Under the pieces are notes generated by a model that was not told where the DNA came from, made no database searches, and saw only the letters and a list, made by a program, of their open reading frames with translations. Position numbers and translations under genes: made by a program. Source: Methylobacterium oryzae (GTDB lineage: Bacteria > Pseudomonadota > Alphaproteobacteria > Rhizobiales > Beijerinckiaceae). From it: a DNA stretch of 64,000 nucleotides. Shown piece by piece: positions 48,365 through 57,303 of this stretch. Each line of letters starts with the position of its first letter. Within the stretch, counting starts at the first letter, position 1. The stretch lies in the NCBI RefSeq assembly GCF_021398735.1, contig NZ_CP090349.1, forward strand, positions 750,501 through 814,500, read 5' to 3'.

Positions 48365-49705
48365 TCAATCCGTCGAGCCGAGAAGGCTGCGCAGCAGGAT
48401 GGCCTTCAGGCCGAAGCTGCCCGCGGTCGCAACACTCTCACCCGCCGCCACGCCTCGGCGCACCTCCACCCAGTCGGTGCGCTGGATGCCCAGCGTCAGG
48501 GCCCGCCGCTCGAACCTGTCCGGGGCCGTGCGCACGAAGGCGATGGGGCCGGTGTCCGTCTGCTGCACGGCCGCCGCCGGGATGGTCACGCCGTCGCGAC
48601 CGAGATCAGCCCCGACCGTCACCGAGACGAAAAGGTTGGCGCGCAGGAGATCCTGCGGGTTGTCGAGTTCGATCCGCGCCGGCGCCGTGTTCGTCACCGG
48701 ATCGAGGGCGGCGTTGACCGAGCGGACATGGCCCTCGAAGGGCGGATGGCCGGGCACCGGGCTCTCCACCGAGACCGCATCCCCGGCCTTCACCCGGGAG
48801 ATGTCGGCCCCGTAGAGGTTCGCCAGCACGACGACACGGGTGGGATCGGCCACCGTGAAGGCGTCGCGCCCGGTATCGACGACCTCGCCCAGGGTGATGC
48901 CGACGCTCGTCACCACGCCGGCAATCGGCGTGACCACGGCGCTGGTGCCCGGCGCGGCGCCCTCGGCCGGGGCGAGGCGCTGGTACTGCGCCCGGTACAT
49001 CTCCGCGTTCGCCTGCGCAGATTTCACCGCCGCCTGTGCCTTGGCGAGATCGACCTGCCGCCGCTCGACCTCGGCTTGCGCCACGCCCCCGAATTTCAGC
49101 TGCTCCAGCCCACGCTTCACCTGGAGCGCCGCCACCGCCTCGGAGGCCCGCGCCTCGCCGAGGGCGGCTTCAGCCGCCTGAAGCCCGTTGCGGGCGTCGA
49201 GGAGGCCGGCGGCATCGAGGGTCGCGAGCGTCTGCCCCGCCGTCACCCGGTCCCCGGGCTGGACGGCGAGGCTCAGTACACGTCCCTGCGTGCGCGGCTT
49301 GAGATGCGTCACCCGCCGCTCGTCGAAGGCGACGGTGCCCGGCGCCCGCACCGGGAGCACGATCCGGCGGGTCTCCGCCGTGCCGAAGGCCAAGCCGATC
49401 CGCGTCTGCCCCGCCCCGTCGAGGGTGACGAGATCGGGGTTCGCCGGGGTGTCGTCGGAACGGTCCGCCTTCGCCTCGGGGACCGCGGGCGGGGCGAGGC
49501 CAAGGCCGGCGAGGAGTGGGCCGCGATAGGTCCAGCCCGCGAAGGCCACGGCGGCCAGCACCGCCAGGATGAGCAGCACTCGCGGCGCGCGGCTCCGGCT
49601 CACAATCGGAGTCGGCGCGGAGGCATCCCCGCGCCCGAAGCCATCGGTCTCGGATGCCTCCGAGACCTCCGCGGGGCGCGCGGACGCTTCGGTGTTCAGC
49701 GACAT
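48365..49705 (-). CDS. czcB: CzcB-type periplasmic adaptor
   Basis: A 446-residue membrane-fusion protein. One membrane span is at about 40-60 (VLLILAVLAAVAFAGWTYRGP), then a barrel-sandwich/lipoyl halves (VLSLAVQPGDRVTAGQTLATLDA and GVVTSVGITLGEVVDTG) around a coiled-coil hairpin (residues about 170-240), and a beta-barrel/MP domain. It links CzcA to an outer-membrane channel. Its start is 50 bases downstream of the PHB_acc_N mini-protein on the same strand. Confidence 0.92.
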   Translation of the reverse strand: MSLNTEASARPAEVSEASETDGFGRGDASAPTPIVSRSRAPRVLLILAVLAAVAFAGWTYRGPLLAGLGLAPPAVPEAKADRSDDTPANPDLVTLDGAGQTRIGLAFGTAETRRIVLPVRAPGTVAFDERRVTHLKPRTQGRVLSLAVQPGDRVTAGQTLATLDAAGLLDARNGLQAAEAALGEARASEAVAALQVKRGLEQLKFGGVAQAEVERRQVDLAKAQAAVKSAQANAEMYRAQYQRLAPAEGAAPGTSAVVTPIAGVVTSVGITLGEVVDTGRDAFTVADPTRVVVLANLYGADISRVKAGDAVSVESPVPGHPPFEGHVRSVNAALDPVTNTAPARIELDNPQDLLRANLFVSVTVGADLGRDGVTIPAAAVQQTDTGPIAFVRTAPDRFERRALTLGIQRTDWVEVRRGVAAGESVATAGSFGLKAILLRSLLGSTD

Positions 49706-49754
49706 GGACAGGCAGCTTGCCGACCGGTCGGGCCGGACGCTCCGCGGATGAGGT

Positions 49755-49952
49755 TCATGCGTCGAAGCCGGTGGGGAGCACCTCGTCGCTGACGAAGCGC
49801 CCGGTCTCGACCTCGCGGATCACAACCTCGAAGCCCTCGCCGCGCCATTCCCGCAGTTGCTCGACGGAGACATAGGTGCGGGTCTCGACGTCGTAGAGCC
49901 GGCTCTGGGCGTAACGGTTGATGAGGCGGCGGGGCCGCCGCTTCCGGGGCAT
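49755..49952 (-). CDS. Stand-alone PHB_acc_N (PhaR N-terminal) mini-protein
   Basis: A 65-residue protein that is only the DNA-binding N-terminal domain of polyhydroxyalkanoate regulator PhaR: RRLINRYAQSRLYDVETRTYVSVEQL then VVIREVETGRFVSDEVL. Full PhaR has about 190 residues with a second domain, absent here. It is the first gene of the run leading into czcBA, so it may be a small regulator or sensor of that operon; this is inference. The basic N-terminus RKRRPRR suits DNA binding. Confidence 0.75.
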   Translation of the reverse strand: MPRKRRPRRLINRYAQSRLYDVETRTYVSVEQLREWRGEGFEVVIREVETGRFVSDEVLPTGFDA

Positions 49953-50198
49953 GTGTGGACTCCCTCAGCGGTGGGGGATCGCGGCGGATGCGGGGAAGCG
50001 GCGTAGCAGGAACAACATCGGAGGAGCCCGCTGAGGATCGCGCCCAGCCGAACAGGGCCCGAGGTGCGCGCTAGAGTCATTCTAATAAATTGGACGAAGC
50101 CGATGGGGCGCCACTAAATTCTGGTTCACAGTCGCTTCCTCGCGCAGACCGCAGGGCCGACATGCGACACACTGGCAACGCGGGAGGACCGGGTTCAC
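49953..50198. promoter_or_regulatory. Divergent promoter region, metal efflux and two-component genes
   Basis: A 246-base gap between the efflux run (minus) and the response-regulator gene (plus). It contains AGTCATTCTAATAAATTGG near 50075-50095, the most AT-rich stretch, as a candidate promoter or response-regulator box. Confidence 0.4.
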
Positions 50199-50876
50199 GT
50201 GGCGAGGCTGCTGCTGATCGAGGACGACGGGGACACGGCCGGGGACGTGCGCGACGACCTGCGCGGGCGCGGCCACGAGGTCGCCTGGGCCGCGACCGGG
50301 CCGGACGGCGCTCGCTCGGCGCGGCAGGGCGGCTGGGACGCGATCATCCTCGACCGGATGCTGCCCGGCCAGGACGGGCTCGGCGTGCTGCAGGACCTGC
50401 GCCGGGACGGGGACCGGACACCGGCCCTCGTCCTCAGCGCGCTCGGCGACGTCGACGAGCGCATCCGCGGCCTCCGGGCTGGTGGCGACGACTACCTCGC
50501 CAAGCCCTTCGCGCTCGGCGAACTCGCCGCACGGATCGAGGCGTTGCTCCGCCGCCCGGTCGACACCCGCGAGACGCTGCTGCGGGTCGGAAGCCTGGAG
50601 ATCGACCTGATCGCCGGGACGGGCCGGCGCGGCGCGCGCGACCTCGACCTCCTGCCTCGGGAACTCAAGCTCCTCGCCTATCTGATGCGCGCGCCCGGTC
50701 GGATCGTCACACGGGCGATGCTGTTCGAGGAGGTCTGGAACTACCGCTTTACTCCGAAATCGAACCTCATCGACGTCCATCTCGGCCGCCTGCGCCGCAA
50801 GCTTGAGGCGGCCGGGGAGGCGCCCCTGATCCAGAACGTCCGCGGCGTCGGTTTCACCCTCACGCCCGATGACTGA
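50199..50876 (+). CDS. OmpR/CzcR-type response regulator
   Basis: A 225-residue response regulator. Receiver domain: acidic pair LLIEDDGD, phospho-Asp in AIILDRMLPGQDG, and the conserved LAKPFALGEL lysine. A winged-helix Trans_reg_C domain follows with VWNYRFTPKSNLIDVHLGRLRRK, typical of CzcR/CopR-type regulators. GTG start at 50199 after GGGAGGA. Its stop overlaps the kinase start by eight bases. Divergent from czcBA, which it probably controls. Confidence 0.9.
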   Translation: MARLLLIEDDGDTAGDVRDDLRGRGHEVAWAATGPDGARSARQGGWDAIILDRMLPGQDGLGVLQDLRRDGDRTPALVLSALGDVDERIRGLRAGGDDYLAKPFALGELAARIEALLRRPVDTRETLLRVGSLEIDLIAGTGRRGARDLDLLPRELKLLAYLMRAPGRIVTRAMLFEEVWNYRFTPKSNLIDVHLGRLRRKLEAAGEAPLIQNVRGVGFTLTPDD

Positions 50877-52287
50877 CCTCCTGCGCTCGACCACCCTGCG
50901 GTGGGCGGTGGGGATCGCCCTGTGGTCGGTGCTTCTCGCCCTGACGATGTTCGCCTTCATCTACTGGCAGACGGCCTCCTACCTGCGGGAGGAACTCGCC
51001 GAGACCCTGCGGCTGGAAGTCCGCGCGGCCGCCGCCGACCCCGCCGCCACGGCGTTGCGGGTCGACACCTGGACCGCCATGGACCCGCATGCCCGGCACT
51101 ATGGCGGCGACTTCGCTCCGGACGGCGTCCGGCGCGCGGGTAACCTCGATGCGATGCCGAAGGGGCTGCCGCGGGACGGGGATGCCTACCGGGTGAACGC
51201 CACGGTGGAGGTCGGGGGCCGCAGCCTCGCCGACGAGATCTGGGCCGCGGCCCTGGCGCTGCCCGGCGGCGGCACGGTGGTGATCGCCCACGACACCGAC
51301 GACATCGACCGGGTGCGGGTCACGACGCTGCGGGCGCTCGGCCTCGGGCTACTGCCGATGCTGGCGCTCTCCGGGATCGGCGGCCTCGTCCTCGCCCGCC
51401 GGGGCCGCAGGCGGTTCGCCGCCACCGAGGTGGCGCTCGCCGAGGTGATGCGCGGCAACCTCGGCAAGCGCCTGCCGGTCGGAGGCCGGGGCGATGAGTT
51501 CGACCGCCTTGCCGCCAACGTGAACCGCATGCTCGACGAGATCGAGCAACTGATGGGCGAAGTCCGCAGCGTCGGCGATGCCGTCGCCCACGACCTGCGG
51601 ACGCCGTTGACCCGCCTGCGGGCCCGGCTGGAACGCAGCCGGGCGCAGGCGCGAACGGTGGCGGAATTGCACGAGGCGATCGATCAGGGCCTCGCCTGGA
51701 TCGACCAGACACTCGCGATGGTGACGGCCGTGCTTCGGATCGGCGCGATGGAGGAGGGCCGCCGGACCGCCTTCGCGCCGGTCGATCTCGGGGAGGTCGC
51801 CGCTGCGGCGGTCGACTTCTTCGAGCCCGAGGCTGAAGAGAGGGGCGTCCGGCTCGTCCTGTCGGCGGTGGGGCCTTTCACCGTCCACGGCGACCGGGAC
51901 CTCTGCTTCGAGGCCCTGTCGAACCTCATCGACAACGCCGTGAAGTTCACGCCCCCCAGAGGGACCGTCCGGGTCGGGGTCGCCTGGACCGGCCAAGCGA
52001 TCGAGGTGGCCGTGGAAGATACCGGCCCAGGCCTGCCGGCGAGCGAGCACGAGAAGGTCTTCCGCCGCTTCTACCGCGCCGAGATGTCCCGCCAGACCCC
52101 CGGCAACGGCCTTGGCCTCAGCCTGGTCGCCGCCATCGCCAAGATTCACGCCGCAAGCGTGAGTGTTCGCACGTCGGAAAAGGGTGGTTGCCGTTTCGCG
52201 ATGACGTTCCCGAATTTGACCATCGAAGACCGCACGTCTTCTACTTATTGGACGGCTTCGAGAAAAGATCCGCTTGTCAATTTTTGA
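50869..52287 (+). CDS. Metal-responsive sensor histidine kinase (CzcS-type)
   Basis: A 472-residue kinase: transmembrane segments at about 13-33 and 155-180 around a short periplasmic sensor, HAMP, HisKA with DAVAHDLRTPLTRLRAR (phospho-His) and HATPase_c with NLIDNAVKFTPP, DTGPGLP and GNGLGLSLV. It starts inside the end of the regulator gene, so the pair is coupled. The last 25 residues (from NLTIEDRTSS) look unlike family ends and AT-richer, as if the original 3' end had been replaced by adjacent DNA. Confidence 0.9.
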   Translation: MTDLLRSTTLRWAVGIALWSVLLALTMFAFIYWQTASYLREELAETLRLEVRAAAADPAATALRVDTWTAMDPHARHYGGDFAPDGVRRAGNLDAMPKGLPRDGDAYRVNATVEVGGRSLADEIWAAALALPGGGTVVIAHDTDDIDRVRVTTLRALGLGLLPMLALSGIGGLVLARRGRRRFAATEVALAEVMRGNLGKRLPVGGRGDEFDRLAANVNRMLDEIEQLMGEVRSVGDAVAHDLRTPLTRLRARLERSRAQARTVAELHEAIDQGLAWIDQTLAMVTAVLRIGAMEEGRRTAFAPVDLGEVAAAAVDFFEPEAEERGVRLVLSAVGPFTVHGDRDLCFEALSNLIDNAVKFTPPRGTVRVGVAWTGQAIEVAVEDTGPGLPASEHEKVFRRFYRAEMSRQTPGNGLGLSLVAAIAKIHAASVSVRTSEKGGCRFAMTFPNLTIEDRTSSTYWTASRKDPLVNF

Positions 52288-52803
52288 ATGAATTTCTGGC
52301 CCTGCCCGCTAAATGATCTGCCAATGGGCTCGCGTATCAAGAAATGTCGCGGCACGTCTGCTTCCATGTCTATGCCAGTCGAAAGCGGGCCGTTTCAGAT
52401 CCACCCATCTTGGACGTTCAGAAGAGCGCGTCGTGGTGGTGACCTGGCCGGTCACTAGGTCGAGCGGGGCGCGTTAGTGCCGGTCCTGCAGAGCTTCGCC
52501 ACTGAGCGCTCTGTGTTCACGGCGCTGTGGCCGGAGAGCCGACGCGGCGATCCAAACGTGAAGGCTTTCCTGGCATTCCTCGGTGGTATGCTCCCATCCC
52601 CGACACCTTGGGACAAGCTGTTCGAAGGTGCGGCGAGGGCGTGAGTGGTCCCCGTGGAGATGTCCGCTTCGGGACATCCGCCGGTCGGAAGCAGGCGGGC
52701 AATAAGCCACCCGAAACAGTCTGGCAGATAGTCAGCAGAGCTTCCCAGAAACGGCCGTTCGTCGATCCGGCGCTCCGATCGTGTGCGTCCCGGGCGGCGA
52801 ACT
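52288..52803. other. Remnant-rich gap
   Basis: A 516-base stretch without an intact gene. It holds a LysR-type C-terminal remnant (52459-52644) followed by a 7-bp stem GATGTCC / GGACATC at 52659-52678. The rest is unassigned. Confidence 0.5.
52459..52644 (+). pseudogene. LysR-type regulator C-terminal remnant
   Basis: After an in-frame TAG at 52456 the frame reads VPVLQSFATERSVFTALWPE then RRGDPNVKAFLAFLGGML, which resembles the last 50-60 residues of a LysR effector-binding domain. The helix-turn-helix and the rest are gone. Too short to function. Confidence 0.5.
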
Positions 52804-54420
52804 CTACGACCGAACGTGCTCCCACACCTTGGAGATGACGACCGATCCCTCGCCGACCGAGGCTGCGACCCGCTTGACGGAGCTGGCGCGGACGTCGCCG
52901 ACCGCGAAGATTCCCGGATGCGACGTCGCGTAAGGCGAATGCGCGCCGATCGCGTCTCCGGTCAGGACGAAGCCGTGGCCATCGAGCTCGACGAGCCCCG
53001 AGAGCCAGCCGGTATTGGGGGCGGCGCCCACCATGACGAACACGGCGCAGGTCGAGATCCTGCGCGTCGCTCCGTCGGCGCCGGTGCGGATCGTGACCGC
53101 GTCGAGATGGTCGTCGCCGTGCAGGTCGGTGACTTCGGCCCCGTACTCGATCGTGATCGCCGGGTCTGCCTCGAGCCGGCTCGACAGGTACCTCGACATG
53201 GAGGTGGCGAGCGATTGCCCGCGCACCAGGAGGCGAACGTGCCGCGCTGAGCGGCTGAGATACATCGCAGCTTGGCCCGCCGAGTTGCCGCCGCCAATAA
53301 TGATTGCCTCGGCATTCCGGCAGTAGCGCGCCTCGATCTCCGTCGCAGCGTAGTAGATGCCGGCGCCCTCGAACGCTTCGAGGCGGTCGATCGGCAACCT
53401 TCGGTACTGGACGCCGGTCGCGACGACGACGGCCTGTCCCCGAACGCGCCGGCCGTTGTCAAACGTCGCACAGAACGATCCGTCCTCGAGCCGCTCCAAC
53501 TTCGCCACCCGTCGCGGCATCGCGAAGCGAGTGCCAAACTTCATCGCCTGGATCTCGCCGCGCCAGACGAGGTCGGCGCCCGAGATCCCGGTCGGGAAGC
53601 CCATGTAGTTCTCGATCCGGCTCGATGTGCCGGCCTGACCGCCGATCGCCACATCCTCGATGACCAACGCGCGCAGCCCCTCCGCACCCGCATAGACGCC
53701 CGCTGCCACCCCGGCCGGCCCGCCGCCCACGATGAGGACGTCGAAGGCCTCGTCGTCGACGAGGTTGTAGTCGAGGCCGAGCAGCCGCGCGACCTTGGCG
53801 GGCGTCGGCTCGGTCACGACCACGTCCCGGCCGAAGATGACCGCCGGTCGGTTTGCCGAGATCGAGCAGGCCGTTGCGACGCTTGCCGCCTCCGGGCTGC
53901 CCAACGGATAGGTCCTGTAAGGAAGCCGGTTGCGACTCGCGAACTCGGCGATCCGCCGTACGCTCCGGTCGTCGTCCTCGCCGATGAGCACGAGCGTGCC
54001 GTCGTGCGAGTCGAGCTGCCGCCGCCGCCGTGCGGCGAGGACTGTGATGATGATGTCCGACATCTCCGGGATCTCGGACATCAGTCGCAGCATCTCGGGG
54101 CGCGGCACCTCGGTGACGACCGTATCTGCGCTCGCCCGCATGGGCATCGACCAAACGCCGCCGTTCAGGAACGAGATTTCGCCCATGAACTGGGTCGGAC
54201 CGAGGGTGGATGGGAGATGGCGCTCGTCCGTAAAGGGATTCACGACTTCGATCTCGCCGGCCTCGACATACACGAAGCGATCGGCTGGCTCACCGGCACG
54301 AACGAGAAAGGCGCCTGCGGAGTAGTGCTTCTCGGCCCCGATCGCCCGCAATGCGGCGACATGCGATGCAGCGAGGGGTATGCGCTGCATCTCCCGCAGG
54401 TCACGGCCGATCGTTTCCAA
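52804..54420 (-). CDS. cNMP-binding domain/thioredoxin-reductase-like fusion
   Basis: A 538-residue protein in two parts. Residues 1-140 are a Crp/CAP_ED fold (FLVRAGEPADRFVYVEAGEIEVV, FMGEISFLNGG). From about 220 it is a two-dinucleotide-binding flavoprotein: VLIVGGGPAGVAAGVYAG, GQAGTSSRIENYMGFP, IIIGGGNSAGQAA and FAVGDVRASSVKR. The redox CxxC of thioredoxin reductase (usually C-A-x-C before the second Rossmann part) is absent; the site reads GIYYAATEIEARYC. Between the two, VLIGEDDD and TEPTPAKVARLLGL form a linker domain. It is likely an NAD(P)H-dependent flavin oxidoreductase of unknown substrate, gated by a nucleotide. Confidence 0.88.
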   Translation of the reverse strand: METIGRDLREMQRIPLAASHVAALRAIGAEKHYSAGAFLVRAGEPADRFVYVEAGEIEVVNPFTDERHLPSTLGPTQFMGEISFLNGGVWSMPMRASADTVVTEVPRPEMLRLMSEIPEMSDIIITVLAARRRRQLDSHDGTLVLIGEDDDRSVRRIAEFASRNRLPYRTYPLGSPEAASVATACSISANRPAVIFGRDVVVTEPTPAKVARLLGLDYNLVDDEAFDVLIVGGGPAGVAAGVYAGAEGLRALVIEDVAIGGQAGTSSRIENYMGFPTGISGADLVWRGEIQAMKFGTRFAMPRRVAKLERLEDGSFCATFDNGRRVRGQAVVVATGVQYRRLPIDRLEAFEGAGIYYAATEIEARYCRNAEAIIIGGGNSAGQAAMYLSRSARHVRLLVRGQSLATSMSRYLSSRLEADPAITIEYGAEVTDLHGDDHLDAVTIRTGADGATRRISTCAVFVMVGAAPNTGWLSGLVELDGHGFVLTGDAIGAHSPYATSHPGIFAVGDVRASSVKRVAASVGEGSVVISKVWEHVRS

Positions 54421-54539
54421 GGGTCGCTCCCGTCGTAGGCCATCCGCTGCGGCGCAGCATCGATGGCTCGGCCGCTACAGGCAAGACCCTCGATGTTTGA
54501 TCCCGCGGTGTGGTGGTACGGTCGATCGTCATGCTGCGA

Positions 54540-54990
54540 GAGATGCCCCGCCGACAGTCCAGAAGTGGCGAACGCGGCAGACGACAGGTGATGCCGCTAT
54601 GGGGTCGAAGCAGCCCCGTTCGACGGTTCTGACCCCAGCGGAGGAGGTCATCATCGTCGCCTTCCGCCGGCACACCCTGCTGCCGCTGGACGACTGCCTC
54701 TACGGCCTACAGCCCACGATCCCGCACCTGACCCGCTCGTCGCTGCACCGCTGCCTGGAGCGGCACGGCATCAGTCGCCTACCAGAAGGAAGGCGACAAG
54801 CCCAAGAAGAAGCGCTTCGCCGATCATCCCACGGCTACATGCACATCGATATCGCCGAGGTCAGGACAGAAGAAGGCAAACTTGACCTGTTTGTGGCCAT
54901 CGACCGAACCTCGAAGCTGGCTTTCGCCAAGCTGGAAGCAGAAGCGAACCGCTACACGGCATCGGGCGTCCTGCGCGCGCTGACGAGACG
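54540..54990 (+). pseudogene. IS481-family transposase remnant
   Basis: Fragments of an IS481 transposase: TVQKWRTR, STVLTPAEEVIIVAFRRHTL, LDDCLYGLQPTIPHLTRSSL, HRCLERHGISRLP, then a frameshifted stretch (about 54785-54835) where GDKPKKKRF would be expected, then YMHIDIAEVRTEEGKL in frame again. The end is lost after VLRALTRR, so the catalytic residues past the first Asp are missing. No full inverted repeats seen. Confidence 0.8.
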
Positions 54991-55089
54991 GAGGGACATG
55001 GGTTGCCGCTGCGAAAGCGCAGCGATCCTGCTACCCTGCGCACAGCCGTCGCCGCTCGGTGGCGCACCTCAGCGCGAGGCAAGTCGATC

Positions 55090-55344
55090 ATGCATAGCGC
55101 GGCGATCAGGTGGCTCGTTGTCGCGCTTGCGGGCTTCGTGAGCACCGAAGCTGTCGCGCGGCGTTCTCGAGCGAGCAGCCCCGCCCCGCGCGGCGCGACT
55201 GCGTTCTCCCCCTTCGCTTTCCCGCGACCGCCCAATACCGCGCCGCGTCCCGCCGGCGACGGGATCATCCACTGGAACACGCCGAACAAGGACGGCAACC
55301 TCGGCGGACCCGGAACAGGGGGAGGGGGCGGCGGTGGAGGCTGA
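55090..55344 (+). CDS. Small secreted Gly-tailed protein
   Basis: An 84-residue protein with a signal peptide (IRWLVVALAGFVSTEAVA), a basic Pro/Ser-rich middle, a GDGIIHWNTPNKDGNLGG segment and a glycine-run tail. No family recognised. It begins 100 bases beyond the IS481 remnant. Start at 55090 is chosen because the signal peptide follows directly. Confidence 0.5.
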   Translation: MHSAAIRWLVVALAGFVSTEAVARRSRASSPAPRGATAFSPFAFPRPPNTAPRPAGDGIIHWNTPNKDGNLGGPGTGGGGGGGG

Positions 55345-55443
55345 CCCCGCTCAGCTTCGCCATCGGGCGCCCGTGGTCCCGCACCCCGTCGCGGAAGGGG
55401 CGGCTCGGAAGCAGTGGCGGCAACCCTCAGGCAGGGACGCCTG

Positions 55444-55617
55444 TCAGACTGCACTCAGGCCCATCAGCACGACGGCCATTTGCCAGCCGACCACCAGCAT
55501 CGCGGCGATCCACACCACCGTCGCCACGCCGCCTGCGACCATGATCATCGTGAGGAAGCGATCCATCCAGGGACGCATGGATTGATCCTGAACCGACACT
55601 GTCTCGATGTGAGCCAT
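55444..55617 (-). CDS. 57-residue single-span membrane protein
   Basis: A very short gene: a polar N-terminus (HIETVSVQDQSMRPWMDRF), then one or two closely packed hydrophobic spans (MIMVAGGVATVVWIAAMLVV and GWQMAVVLMGL). Such proteins often tune larger membrane complexes. Shine-Dalgarno is weak. No family recognised. Confidence 0.5.
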   Translation of the reverse strand: MAHIETVSVQDQSMRPWMDRFLTMIMVAGGVATVVWIAAMLVVGWQMAVVLMGLSAV

Positions 55618-55692
55618 GATTCACCGTCGCATCAGCCTACCGAGGCGATGTCCGCAAGCTTGGTTCCTGCGGTGGAGCACATAGCCCGCCAG

Positions 55693-55959
55693 TCAGGCAT
55701 ACAGGAGGTAGAGCACGGTCGCCGGAGCGATCACGACATTGGCTGCGCCGAGGCACACGAGAATCATCACGGCTGTCGCATGGAGGTTCGGCCTGTTCTT
55801 GAACATCCATTCCGCAGGAAATGCGAGTACTGTGATCGGCAGCATGCAGAGGACGATCGAGATCCACAGCAGTGCACCCGGCACGAAAATCAGGAGACCG
55901 AGCCGGCTTCTGGGCAACCACTCCGTCCGTTGATCGCGTGCAAGGATGGCTTCCGACAT
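55693..55959 (-). CDS. 88-residue two-span membrane protein
   Basis: Polar N-terminus (SEAILARDQRTEWLPRSRLG), then two strong membrane spans (LLIFVPGALLWISIVLCMLP and VMILVCLGAANVVIAPATVL) with a short KNRPNLHAT loop. No family recognised. It lies 75 bases upstream of the 57-residue gene on the same strand, so the two may form an operon. Confidence 0.6.
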   Translation of the reverse strand: MSEAILARDQRTEWLPRSRLGLLIFVPGALLWISIVLCMLPITVLAFPAEWMFKNRPNLHATAVMILVCLGAANVVIAPATVLYLLYA

Positions 55960-56638
55960 CTGACGCGCCGCCCCCTCTTCCAGATGGCTAATGCAACTAA
56001 AAGTGGTATATGTCGGATTAGCGTCACCTCAACGGGAAATCCCACGGCGCCTCGGGTTCGGATTACGCAGAACCTGAGCAGCACCCGCCGTTGCGTTGCC
56101 CACCTGCCGATGGGCCTGTGAACACAGCAGGATGGCGGCGGCCGACAGGGTGAGCGGTAACGCGTTCCAGCCTCAGCGGCGGCGTGCGACCCTCGCCGCG
56201 ACCCAAGGTGAGGCTGGCGCGGGTCTCAGCAGCGCATCGCCGGCCTCGAACCTCGCCACCTCATGGTCCGTGCCGCCCCCGGACCTGCTCTGAAGCGGGC
56301 TGTGGACCTCCTCAACATGGAGAACGCCCGATACCCGAAGACACGGAAGACCCGCGGAAGCTGCGTACGCTGCTGGGCGCGAGGCCCGCTTCGGTGCTGA
56401 GCGGCAGACCGCTCCTTCCGCCGGCTCCGGATGCGGCAGGGCTTGGCTGACGTCCCGGCGGTCGGCCTCTCGCGAAGGACCGCGATGAGGGCGATGTCGC
56501 GAAGCGGGAGACCGGAATTTGAGCGCGCCGGCTGGCGCAGGTCGATCCTGCCAGCCTCATGCAACAATCGGAGCAATCCTGGCGACATCCAGCTTGACCA
56601 TAAGGCCGCCTCGGAACAGCCGAGCTGACGGGGCCACG
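55960..56638. other. Gene-free stretch in accessory region
   Basis: About 680 bases with no gene I can support. Short frames exist on both strands (for example 56226-56588 minus) but show no signal, span, family or ribosome-binding site that sets them apart. It may be decayed mobile DNA. Confidence 0.4.
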
Positions 56639-56755
56639 ATGACCAAGCCGATCACCCTGACGAACCGTCTCGTCGACGCCGTCGTGACGGCCGCCATGGC
56701 GTTCAGTCTCGTCGTGCACGCCCAGGTCATGATCCTGCCGCCGCACTTCGTGTGA
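56639..56755 (+). CDS. 38-residue single-span peptide
   Basis: A possible short protein MTKPITLTNRLVDAVVTA-type N-terminus with one span (AVVTAAMAFSLVVHAQVMI) and a polar tail PPHFV. The ribosome-binding site (ACGGGGCC) is weak. Kept because three further tiny membrane proteins lie nearby; may be a chance frame. Confidence 0.35.
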   Translation: MTKPITLTNRLVDAVVTAAMAFSLVVHAQVMILPPHFV

Positions 56756-56936
56756 CGGACGATCGAACGTGGAGGATGCCGAATTGTCTCACCCGCTGTC
56801 GCGCGCGTGAGAAGGGGCCGTCGGCCCCGGCTCGGCAGTGCCGAGCAGCTGATCCCTCGCGAACCCAGCAGTTTGCCACATTGAACCATCACCGTTTCAT
56901 GCACGTATGCGTTGTATATGGAGCTTGGAGGTTGTG

Positions 56937-57161
56937 ATGCAGGCATCCGAATGCTGCATCATCCGGGTATCTATCGCCGCGAGCCTCGGCTGGCTCATCG
57001 CGATTACCCTGATGTGGAAGCATGGCGTGCTGGCCGCGCTGATCGTCAGCCCCTTGTTCGGGACCGCGGCGGCGATCGCCGCCATGACCCTGTTCTGGTT
57101 CGTGAGCCTGTTCGTCTCCTGCGAACCCATCGGGCCGCGGGCGTCTGACACCAACCGGTAG
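56937..57161 (+). CDS. 74-residue two-span membrane protein
   Basis: A two-span protein: VSIAASLGWLIAITLMW and VSPLFGTAAAIAAMTLFWFV, with cysteines near both ends (SECCII, FVSCEP). GGAGG lies five bases before the ATG at 56937, a good site. No family recognised. Confidence 0.6.
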   Translation: MQASECCIIRVSIAASLGWLIAITLMWKHGVLAALIVSPLFGTAAAIAAMTLFWFVSLFVSCEPIGPRASDTNR

Positions 57162-57303
57162 CAGGATCGGAGAAGGTCGCAGCGCCGAGCCATGTGCACC
57201 GGGATCGGCACGGCGCCGGCCGGCGCCCGATCGGAGCCGGGCGCGTCGGGGCGTGTCAGGTCCGCATCCTGCGAGGAGCAGGCGCAGCTGCTAAGACGTG
57301 GCC

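Noticed and set aside
56226..56588. A 120-codon frame on the minus strand in the accessory gap
   Set aside because: No start signal, family, signal peptide or span; Arg/Ala-rich content fits a chance frame.
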